Assembly (NCBI GenBank): GCA_021205485.1
Contig: JAJPXK010000131.1
Coordinates: 1 to 9,938, forward strand
Reading direction: 5' to 3'
Source: Clostridia bacterium
GTDB lineage: Bacteria > Bacillota > Clostridia > Christensenellales > Borkfalkiaceae
Length of the DNA: 9,938 bases
Part shown: one piece after another, positions 1 through 5,633 of the stretch
Numbering within the stretch: the first letter of the stretch is position 1
Layout: each line of letters starts with the position of its first letter
Position numbers and translations under genes: made by a program
Notes under the pieces: generated by a model
Database searches by the model: none
What the model saw: only the letters and a program-made list of their open reading frames with translations
Told to the model about the DNA's origin: nothing

Positions 1-60
1 CATATAAACCCTGCAATCGTAAAAAAAATAATTATTTAACAAATAAATTTGAAAAGCTTA

Positions 61-89
61 TTGCAAACTTGAATATATTATGATATAAT
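61..89 (+). promoter_or_regulatory. Sigma-A-type promoter of the hydrogenase gene
   Basis: A TATAAT -10 box lies at 84-89 with an extended -10 TG at 81-82. A TTGCAA -35 box (4 of 6 consensus bases) lies at 61-66, with a 17-base spacer. Transcription would start near 95-97, giving a short leader of about 27 bases before the ATG at 123. The AT-rich 60 bases upstream contain a perfect 12-bp palindrome at 26-37 followed by TTAACAA, but no recognisable operator. Confidence 0.75.
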
Positions 90-122
90 TTACAAAACAA
101 ATAACTTACAAAGGTGATGAAT

Positions 123-1643
123 ATGAAAAGCCAGAGCGTTGTTACCGATTTAAGAAAGAAAATCTTTACCGAAATTGCCAAAGTCGCATATTTTTCGGAA
201 AAAGAGACCATTGCCAACGATATAGAGGCCATCCCCTATATCATTACCCCCGACGAGGTGCCCCGTTACAGGGAAAATATCTACCGCGAAAGGCAGATCG
301 CGGCAGAGAGGGTCCGCCTTGCCATGGGGCTTTCCCTTCGCCCTTCCAACAAACCCGTACACATTACCGAGGGCCTTATGGCGAGCGATATCGCAGACAA
401 GTACTACGAACCGCCCCTTATGCAGGTTATCCCCTCGGCTTGCGATAAATGCCCCGACAACGAATACGTGGTTTCTGTCCAGTGCCGCAACTGCGTGTCT
501 CACGCCTGCATCAAGGCCTGCCCTAAGGGAGCCATCTCTATAGTAAACGGAAAATCTTTCATAGACCAGACAAAGTGCATAAAATGCGGAAGGTGCAAGG
601 CCTCCTGCCCTTATGACGCGATAGCTCATCACGTACGCCCCTGCGCGGCGGCGTGCGGAATAAAGGCGATCTCTTCCGACGAATACGGAAGGGCTCACAT
701 CGACCCCGACACCTGCGTCGCCTGCGGACAGTGCATGTCGGCCTGCCCCTTTGGCGCCATAGCAGACAAATCGCAGATATTCCAGCTTGGAAGGGCCATG
801 AGAAGGGGCGATAAAATAATAGCCGAAGTCGCCCCCGCAATAGTCGGGCAGTTCGGCCCTAAGGCCACTTTAGGCAAAATAAAGGCCGCCCTTTTAGACC
901 TCGGCTTTGAAGATATGTACGAGGTGGCCGACGGCGCCGACATGGGCTGCATAGCCGAAGCTCACCACTACGTAAACGAGGTTGCGACGGGCAACCTGCC
1001 CTTCCTTTTGACGAGCTGTTGCCCCGCCTGGGCCGTTCTCGCCAAAAAGCAATTCCCCGACCTCGCCGCCGAAGTATCGCAGGAACTTACGCCTATGGTT
1101 GCCACCGCCCGCGAGATTAAGGAAAAACACCCCGACGCGAGGGTTGTATTTATAGGCCCCTGCGCTGCCAAAAAGTTAGAGGCCTCCCGCCGAACCATAA
1201 GAAGCTACGTAGATTTTGTTATAACCTTTGAAGAGCTTGGCGGCATATTCGAGGCGAAGGGCGTTGTTCCCGAAAACATGCCCGAAGCCGAACTCCATAA
1301 AGACGCTACGGGCGCGGGCAGAGGTTACGCCGTAGCCGGCGGCGTCGCTAACGCCATTGAAAAGTGCATCAACGAGTACTACCCCGGCACTCCCGTTAAT
1401 ATAACTCACGCCGAAGGCCTCGCCGACTGCAAAAAGGCGCTGCAGCTTGCCAAGGCGGGCAAACTTAAAGGCTGTATGATAGAGGGCATGGGCTGCCCCG
1501 GCGGCTGCGTCGCGGGCGTAGGAACGATTATTCCGCCTGAAAAGGCTAAGGTGCTTGTAGACCTCGCCGTTAAAAACAGCAAGGAAAACATCCCGCCCGA
1601 AGACCTTATAGAGACGGCCGAACGCCTTACCAAAATGCAGTAA
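123..1643 (+). CDS. Group B [FeFe] hydrogenase (iron-only hydrogenase with ferredoxin-like N-terminus)
   Basis: Predicted 506-residue cytoplasmic hydrogenase that would couple H+/H2 to a low-potential carrier such as ferredoxin. Three H-cluster motifs are visible: TSCCPAW at about 297-303, PCAAKKLE at 346-353 and EGMGCPGGC at 454-462. They supply the expected ligands C300, C347, C458 and C462 and the proton-relay C299. The N-terminal third holds 16 cysteines, including two CxxCxxCxxxCP ferredoxin motifs at 152-162 and 198-208 and a CxxCx4CxxxCP arrangement at 121-133. This Cys-rich layout directly before the H domain fits group B rather than the classic HydA or the NAD-linked trimeric type; no flavin or quinone partner lies beside it. 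The ATG at 123 was chosen because AAAGGTGA ends 5 bases before it; GTG 114 and ATG 117 overlap that site. No HydE, HydF or HydG maturase is in the window. The group assignment comes from family knowledge, and the physiological direction is unknown. Confidence 0.9.
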   Translation: MKSQSVVTDLRKKIFTEIAKVAYFSEKETIANDIEAIPYIITPDEVPRYRENIYRERQIAAERVRLAMGLSLRPSNKPVHITEGLMASDIADKYYEPPLMQVIPSACDKCPDNEYVVSVQCRNCVSHACIKACPKGAISIVNGKSFIDQTKCIKCGRCKASCPYDAIAHHVRPCAAACGIKAISSDEYGRAHIDPDTCVACGQCMSACPFGAIADKSQIFQLGRAMRRGDKIIAEVAPAIVGQFGPKATLGKIKAALLDLGFEDMYEVADGADMGCIAEAHHYVNEVATGNLPFLLTSCCPAWAVLAKKQFPDLAAEVSQELTPMVATAREIKEKHPDARVVFIGPCAAKKLEASRRTIRSYVDFVITFEELGGIFEAKGVVPENMPEAELHKDATGAGRGYAVAGGVANAIEKCINEYYPGTPVNITHAEGLADCKKALQLAKAGKLKGCMIEGMGCPGGCVAGVGTIIPPEKAKVLVDLAVKNSKENIPPEDLIETAERLTKMQ

Positions 1644-1683
1644 TAAGCGCCGAGGCAAGCCTTAAATAACACAATATAATCTT

Positions 1684-1711
1684 AAAGGGGCGAATATTTC
1701 GCCCCTTTATT
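1684..1711 (+). terminator. Intrinsic terminator after the hydrogenase gene
   Basis: A perfect 11-bp stem (1684-1694 with 1698-1708) has a 3-base TAT loop and a GC-rich core, GGGGCG/CGCCCC. A T-rich tail ending TTTATT follows. It lies 40 bases after the hydrogenase stop and 30 bases before the next gene, so the two plus-strand genes are probably joined only by read-through. Confidence 0.85.
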
Positions 1712-1741
1712 AAAAACCCGAAAAAGGGCAATAACAAATAT

Positions 1742-2596
1742 ATGAATGATTGCATTATAATAGGCGGAGGCCCCGCAGGCATATCCGCCGCGATAAATTT
1801 AAAGCTTAATAACAAGGAATTTTTATGGCTCAAGGGCAAAAATTCGGTAAAAAAAGTCAGCTCGGCGGAAGTTATTAAAAACTACCCCGGCCTTCCGGAC
1901 ATAACGGGCGAACAGCTCGCCTGGACTTTGACTAACCACGCCGATATGATGGACATACAGGGCACAGAAGAAATCGCCACCGCGATATACGACCTTGGCG
2001 GAAGTTTCGCCGTTGCGGCGGGCGAAAACACGTACGAGGGCAGGACGGTAATTTTATGCCTCGGCGTAACAACGGCAAAGCCTATAGACGGCGAGGAAAA
2101 ATTTTTAGGCAAGGGCGTGAGTTACTGCGCCACGTGCGACGGTTTTTTGTATAAGGGCAAAAATATAGTCGTGATGCTTACCGACAAGGCGTTTGAAGCC
2201 GAGGCAGAATTTTTGTGTTCGCTGGCAAAAAAGGCGTACGTAATACCGTTATATAAAAATTATGAAATAGACGGTGAAAACGCTGAAATTATTTTGAAAA
2301 AGCCCGACAAAATTGAGGGCGAAAAACGCGTTGAACGCGTAATAGTCGGGGGTCAAAGCCTTGACGCGGACGGAATTTTTATTCTGCGTTCGTCCGTCGC
2401 CCCCTCTGTTCTTTTGCGGGGACTTAAGACGGAAAACGGCCATATAGAAGTCGACAGAGGACAAAAAACCAATATAGACGGCGTGTTTGCCGCGGGCGAC
2501 TGCACGGGAAGGCCCTACCAGTACGCTAAAAGCGTAGGCGAGGGCAACGTGGCCGCTCATTCGGTTATAGAATACCTTTCAAAAATCAATCAATGA
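1742..2596 (+). CDS. trxB: Thioredoxin-reductase-like flavoprotein, probably ferredoxin-linked (FFTR type)
   Basis: A 284-residue flavoprotein of the low-molecular-weight thioredoxin reductase fold, shorter than the usual 305-320. The FAD-binding GGGPAG is at 8-13, the redox-active CATC (C129, C132) sits in the classic GVSYCATCDG context, and the C-terminal FAD motif GVFAAGDC starts at 247. The NADPH domain is degenerate. Where ordinary TrxB has a second GGGxxA dinucleotide motif, this protein reads VVMLTDKAFEAEAEF (143-157). Where HRRxxxR should bind the NADPH phosphate it reads PLYKNYE (169-175). This matches the ferredoxin-dependent flavin thioredoxin reductases described from Clostridium acetobutylicum, so I infer electron input from reduced ferredoxin and thioredoxin or a thioredoxin-like protein as product. 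The gene follows a hydrogenase across a terminator. Its ribosome-binding site is weak (AAAGGG about 13 bases upstream). The stop overlaps the convergent ABC-F gene. Confidence 0.85.
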   Translation: MNDCIIIGGGPAGISAAINLKLNNKEFLWLKGKNSVKKVSSAEVIKNYPGLPDITGEQLAWTLTNHADMMDIQGTEEIATAIYDLGGSFAVAAGENTYEGRTVILCLGVTTAKPIDGEEKFLGKGVSYCATCDGFLYKGKNIVVMLTDKAFEAEAEFLCSLAKKAYVIPLYKNYEIDGENAEIILKKPDKIEGEKRVERVIVGGQSLDADGIFILRSSVAPSVLLRGLKTENGHIEVDRGQKTNIDGVFAAGDCTGRPYQYAKSVGEGNVAAHSVIEYLSKINQ

Positions 2597-4481
2597 GGTT
2601 TGCGTATTCTTCGTACAGCTCTTCCTGCCGTTTTTTTACGATTTCAAGCTCTTTGCAAAGGCTTTCAATTTTTTTATAATCGGCCGTGACGGCAGGGTCA
2701 GCCAAAGACTCCTGTATTTCGTTTTCACGTTCTTCGTTTAAGGATATCTCCGCCTCAATCTGCTTTACGCGGTTTTTCCTCTCGGCCTCGGCGCTGCGGG
2801 CGGCGCGGCTTTTGAAGCCCGCCTGCCTTTTAGCCAGATACTCTTTTTTAGCCTTTTCTTCCTCGGCGGCCTTCGCCTGTTCCGAAGCAGCCCTCTTTTC
2901 AAGGCGGTAGCCCTCGTAGCCGCCGTTGTAGACGTTCAATTTGCCGTCCTCAATCTCGGCTATGTCCTCGGCTATGGCAGAGATAAAGTACCTGTCGTGC
3001 GAAACGAAAATCACAGTTCCTTCGTACTCTTTCAAGGCCCTTTCCAGGCTCTCCCTCGCGGGCATATCAAGGTGGTTTGTCGGCTCGTCCAGAAGAAGCA
3101 GATTGCCCTCTTCCGACTGAAGCACGCAGAGGGCGAGTTTGGCCCTCTCTCCGCCTGAAAGTTCGCCTACTTTTTTATCGATATCCTCGGCTGAAAGCCC
3201 GCATCTTGCGAGCATGGAACGGATTTCCGTCTGCGAAAAAAGCAAATGGCGGTTCCACAGCTCGGAAAGCACGGTGTTTGACATATCGAGGTTGGCGTTT
3301 TCCTGGTCGTAATAGGCTATCTTCACAAACCTGCCTAAGGTTATTCCGCCGCCCCCTCCCGAGACTATCGCCTTTAAAAGGGTGGATTTTCCCGTTCCGT
3401 TTTCGCCGGTAATTGCAACCTTATCCCCCCTTTTAACTTGTAATTGACCCCCTGATATCAGCGATTTACCGCCGATTTCAAGGTTTAAATTCTGTATATC
3501 CAATACGTTTTCGTAAGAGGTCTGAGTGAAGGCAAATTTAAACCGAGGCGGCTCGGGAGGCAGATAGGGCTTTTCTATAAGTTCCATTTTATCAAGCTGT
3601 TTTACCCTGCTCTGCGCCGATTTTGCCGTTGTCGCCCTTACGATATTTTTATCCACGTACGTCTGCAGCCGCGCGATCTCTTCCCGCTGTTTTTTATACT
3701 CCTTTTCCTGCAAGGCTATGCGGTCTTCTTTTAGAACTTTGAATTTTGTGTAGTTGCCGTTGTAAAGGCACAGCTTTTTATTCTCAATTTCGGCCGTTTT
3801 TGTCGCCACCCTGTCTAAAAAATACCTGTCGTGAGACACAACAAGCACCGCGCCTTTAAAGGTTGAAAGGTAATCCTCCAGCCAGAATAGCGTCTTGATA
3901 TCCAGATGGTTTGTCGGCTCGTCCAGTATCAAAAGGTCTGGTTGCTCCAGAAGAAGCCTCGCGAGCTTGAGCCTCGTCCTTTCGCCGCCCGACATGGTAG
4001 AGATTTTCTGGTCGTAACAGTCGGCAAAATTCATTCCGCCGAGCACCGTTTTAACCCTGACTTCGGCGTTGTAGCAGTCGTATGCGGCAATGTACTTATT
4101 CAGACTTTCGTATTTTGCAGACAGAACGTTGTACTCCCTTCCGCCGTATTCGCACTGCGAAAGCTTTTCCGAAAGTTCGGCGAGGCGTTTTACCGCCTCA
4201 GTCTGGTCCTTTACCGCCTCAAGCATCTGCGAGTAGACGGTGCCGTCGCCCTCAAGGCCGCCGTTCTGTTCTAAAAGGCCTATAGCCGCCCCGTTTTTTA
4301 CCGAGATTTCCCCTTTATCGGGCGACAATATGCCGCATATAAGCTTTATAAGGGTAGTTTTGCCCGCGCCGTTTTCGCCGATAAGGCCTACCCTTTCGCC
4401 CTCGTTCACCGTAAGGCTTACGCCGTCCAATATTAAGTTGCCCTGATAAGAAAAACTTATATCGTTTAAATTGAATAACAT
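2586..4481 (-). CDS. ABC-F family ATPase (ribosome-associated, non-transporter)
   Basis: A 631-residue soluble protein with two ABC ATPase domains and no membrane segments, as in the ABC-F translation factors that bind the ribosomal E site. Domain 1 has Walker A GENGAGKT (35-42), signature SGGER (164-168) and Walker B LILDEPTNHLD. Domain 2 has GENGTGKS (359-366), LSGGER (441-446) and LLLDEPTNHLD. Between them lies a charged linker of about 80 residues (roughly 245-320), where the P-site tRNA interaction motif resides in this family. The C-terminal 100 residues (about 530-631) are rich in Lys/Glu/Ala and look coiled-coil, as in the YdiF/Uup-like members. Subfamily and any antibiotic resistance role cannot be read from the sequence. 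The ATG at 4481 is the only possible start: the frame is open back to the TGA of the upstream gene with no other start codon. There is no Shine-Dalgarno sequence near it. The 3' end overlaps the convergent flavoprotein gene. Confidence 0.93.
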   Translation of the reverse strand: MLFNLNDISFSYQGNLILDGVSLTVNEGERVGLIGENGAGKTTLIKLICGILSPDKGEISVKNGAAIGLLEQNGGLEGDGTVYSQMLEAVKDQTEAVKRLAELSEKLSQCEYGGREYNVLSAKYESLNKYIAAYDCYNAEVRVKTVLGGMNFADCYDQKISTMSGGERTRLKLARLLLEQPDLLILDEPTNHLDIKTLFWLEDYLSTFKGAVLVVSHDRYFLDRVATKTAEIENKKLCLYNGNYTKFKVLKEDRIALQEKEYKKQREEIARLQTYVDKNIVRATTAKSAQSRVKQLDKMELIEKPYLPPEPPRFKFAFTQTSYENVLDIQNLNLEIGGKSLISGGQLQVKRGDKVAITGENGTGKSTLLKAIVSGGGGGITLGRFVKIAYYDQENANLDMSNTVLSELWNRHLLFSQTEIRSMLARCGLSAEDIDKKVGELSGGERAKLALCVLQSEEGNLLLLDEPTNHLDMPARESLERALKEYEGTVIFVSHDRYFISAIAEDIAEIEDGKLNVYNGGYEGYRLEKRAASEQAKAAEEEKAKKEYLAKRQAGFKSRAARSAEAERKNRVKQIEAEISLNEERENEIQESLADPAVTADYKKIESLCKELEIVKKRQEELYEEYANLID

Positions 4482-4488
4482 AGTTATT

Positions 4489-4518
4489 TGTATAAAATTG
4501 TTGTTCCCTAAAAGTCAA
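4489..4518 (-). promoter_or_regulatory. Candidate internal promoter for the ABC-F gene
   Basis: Reading the minus strand, TTGACT (4518 to 4513, 5 of 6 consensus) is followed by an 18-base spacer and TATACA (4494 to 4489, 4 of 6). The -35 contains the TGA stop of the radical SAM gene. A start 7-8 bases beyond the -10 falls on or next to the A of the ABC-F ATG at 4481, which would make the message leaderless. That agrees with the absence of a ribosome-binding site there. This is a motif match only. Confidence 0.4.
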
Positions 4519-5366
4519 TAATCCCATTCAGGGATAAACTGCTCGTCGGCGCTGGAAAAATCCTGCAAAAACACGTTCTTTAAACCGGCGGCCTCCACTG
4601 CGTCAAGCGCCCTTAAATATTCCCTTTTTGTTATCCGCCTTTTAAGTTCGGGAATATTTTCAACGTCGCCGTAGGGAGTGTACTGGCTCATAAGCGAAAA
4701 GTAAACGTCCTTATTCAGAGAAGCCACAAAATTTACCGCCTTTACGGCCTCGCCCGCGTTGAGGGGCAATATAAGGTGCCTTACTATGCAGCCCGAAAGC
4801 ATTTTGCCGTTTTTATCAAATGATAAGGGCTTTGTAGCCATATACTTTATCGCGGGTATGGCGTAGTCGGGGTAGTCGGCCCGCGCGGAGTACCTCGCCG
4901 CCCCCTCTTTTGACATAAATTTTAAATCGGGCAGCCATATGTCGGTAAAACTTTCGGCAAGCTTTAAAGTCTCTGTTTTTTCGTAGCCGTGCGTGTTATA
5001 CACCACGGGTATCGCAGGGCGGTAGATTTCAAACGCCTCGGCGATTTCCCTTACGTAGTGAGTAGGGTTTACGAGGTTGATATTGTCCGCCCCCTCGTCT
5101 TCGAGCCGCTTAAAAATATCGGCGAGTTCGTTTACAGTAATTTCCTTCCCGCGGGTATTGCGGGAAAGTTCGTAGTTCTGACAGAACACGCACTTTAAAC
5201 TGCAGCCGCAGAAAAATATACAGCCGCTCCCCTTTGAAAAGGATACAAGCGGTTCCTCAAACGGATGAAGGTAATACTTTGCGATTTTAAGGCCGCCTAC
5301 CGAGCAAGCCCCTCTGTTTAAAGGTCTGTCCGCCCCGCACGATACGGGGCAAAGAGTACATTTCAT
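4515..5366 (-). CDS. Radical SAM protein, PflX / pyruvate-formate-lyase-activase-like
   Basis: A 283-residue protein of the COG1313-type group, often labelled putative PFL-activating enzyme (PflX-like). The radical SAM cluster motif CSLKCVFC supplies C55, C59 and C62, preceded by GSGCIFFCGC where relatives carry GSGTIFFSGC. Four extra cysteines at the N-terminus (C3, C6, C10, C21; KCTLCPVSC then GACSVG) resemble a second metal site seen in this group. The conserved HPFEEP (34-39) and FCQNYELS (61-68) also fit. Substrate and product are unknown, and no pyruvate formate lyase or glycyl radical enzyme is nearby, so a true PFL activase role is not supported. It is first in a minus-strand pair with ABC-F (33-base gap) and divergent from metK, whose product is its cosubstrate. 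No clear Shine-Dalgarno sequence precedes the ATG at 5366, but the conserved N-terminal cysteines favour this start. Confidence 0.88.
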   Translation of the reverse strand: MKCTLCPVSCGADRPLNRGACSVGGLKIAKYYLHPFEEPLVSFSKGSGCIFFCGCSLKCVFCQNYELSRNTRGKEITVNELADIFKRLEDEGADNINLVNPTHYVREIAEAFEIYRPAIPVVYNTHGYEKTETLKLAESFTDIWLPDLKFMSKEGAARYSARADYPDYAIPAIKYMATKPLSFDKNGKMLSGCIVRHLILPLNAGEAVKAVNFVASLNKDVYFSLMSQYTPYGDVENIPELKRRITKREYLRALDAVEAAGLKNVFLQDFSSADEQFIPEWDY

Positions 5367-5400
5367 ATTTTTTAACCGAGAAAATTTACTAACAATTTTT

Positions 5401-5429
5401 ATTATAAATGATTTTCTTTATTAATGCAA
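5401..5429 (-). promoter_or_regulatory. Promoter of the radical SAM / ABC-F pair
   Basis: On the minus strand TTGCAT (5429 to 5424) lies 17 bases before a perfect TATAAT (5406 to 5401). Transcription would start near 5394, about 28 bases before the radical SAM start codon. The -35 is weak (3 of 6). Confidence 0.6.
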
Positions 5430-5439
5430 TTAATTTTAT

Positions 5440-5468
5440 TTGACAGTGTAAAATGCAGATGTTATAAT
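5440..5468 (+). promoter_or_regulatory. Consensus sigma-A promoter of the metK operon
   Basis: TTGACA at 5440-5445, an exact 17-base spacer, and TATAAT at 5463-5468: a fully consensus promoter. Transcription would start near A5475, just before the riboswitch aptamer. A maximal promoter followed by an attenuator is typical of genes regulated by early termination. Confidence 0.92.
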
Positions 5469-5546
5469 GCTGACATAACCTATAAAGAGTGTGCGAGAGA
5501 ACGGCTCACAGACCACACAGCAACCTGCAAAGCAAGGTGCTAATGC

Positions 5547-5588
5547 CGTACCGATGGGAAAATCACAAAAATTACGCCCTGCGGTACG
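5547..5588 (+). promoter_or_regulatory. Antiterminator of the metK riboswitch
   Basis: Bases 5547-5553 (CGUACCG) pair perfectly with 5582-5588 (CGGUACG). After a 2x2 internal loop, GGG 5556-5558 pairs with CCC 5577-5579. This uses the 3' strand of P1 and the whole 5' arm of the terminator, so it excludes both. That is the expected S-box switching logic: low SAM gives antitermination. Confidence 0.8.
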
Positions 5589-5601
5589 CCGCAGGGTTTT
5601 T
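5577..5601 (+). terminator. Riboswitch-controlled intrinsic terminator
   Basis: A perfect 8-bp stem, CCCTGCGG (5577-5584) with CCGCAGGG (5589-5596), has a TACG loop and a run of five T (5597-5601). It lies 32 bases before the metK start. Confidence 0.92.
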
Positions 5602-5633
5602 ACTATACCGAAAAACTAATAAAGGGAAATTTT

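Larger units (their letters stand above)
5479..5601 (+). promoter_or_regulatory. SAM-I (S-box) riboswitch with transcription attenuator, upstream of metK
   Basis: The leader fits the S-box core. P1 can form from CCUAU (5479-5483) and AUGGG (5554-5558). J1/2 is AAAGAG. P2 is GUGUG/CACAC (5489-5493, 5514-5518) plus GAG/CUC (5497-5499, 5505-5507), joined by a kink-turn with a 3-base ACA bulge and opposed GA steps at 5495-5496 and 5511-5512. P3 is CC-UGC/GCA-A-GG (5524-5537). The GCAACC and GGUGCUAAUGCC stretches are near-exact consensus. A weak loop-J3/4 pseudoknot (G5503-G5504 with C5540-U5541) is possible. Only eight bases (5546-5553) separate J3/4 from the 3' strand of P1, so P4 looks absent. 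SAM binding should stabilise P1 and favour the terminator. Being upstream of metK, it is product feedback control. Confidence 0.9.

Noticed and set aside
26..42. Palindrome plus TTAACAA upstream of the hydrogenase promoter, considered as a Rex redox-repressor site
   Set aside because: Only one half-site (TTAACAA) matches TTGTTAA-N4-TTAACAA; the other half is plain A-rich sequence.
150..698. Long minus-strand open frame (182 residues) opposite the hydrogenase gene
   Set aside because: It is antisense to a gene with clear family motifs, has no ribosome-binding site and no recognisable domain; it arises from codon composition of the plus strand. The same holds for the other antisense frames at 1176-1658, 6294-6728 and 6931-7599.
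5546..5557. Hairpin CCGU/AUGG considered as the riboswitch P4 helix
   Set aside because: It would use the same AUGG bases as the 5-bp P1 helix, which aligns with the S-box consensus on both strands (CCUAU before AAAGAG, and GAUGGG). P1 is the better assignment, leaving P4 absent.
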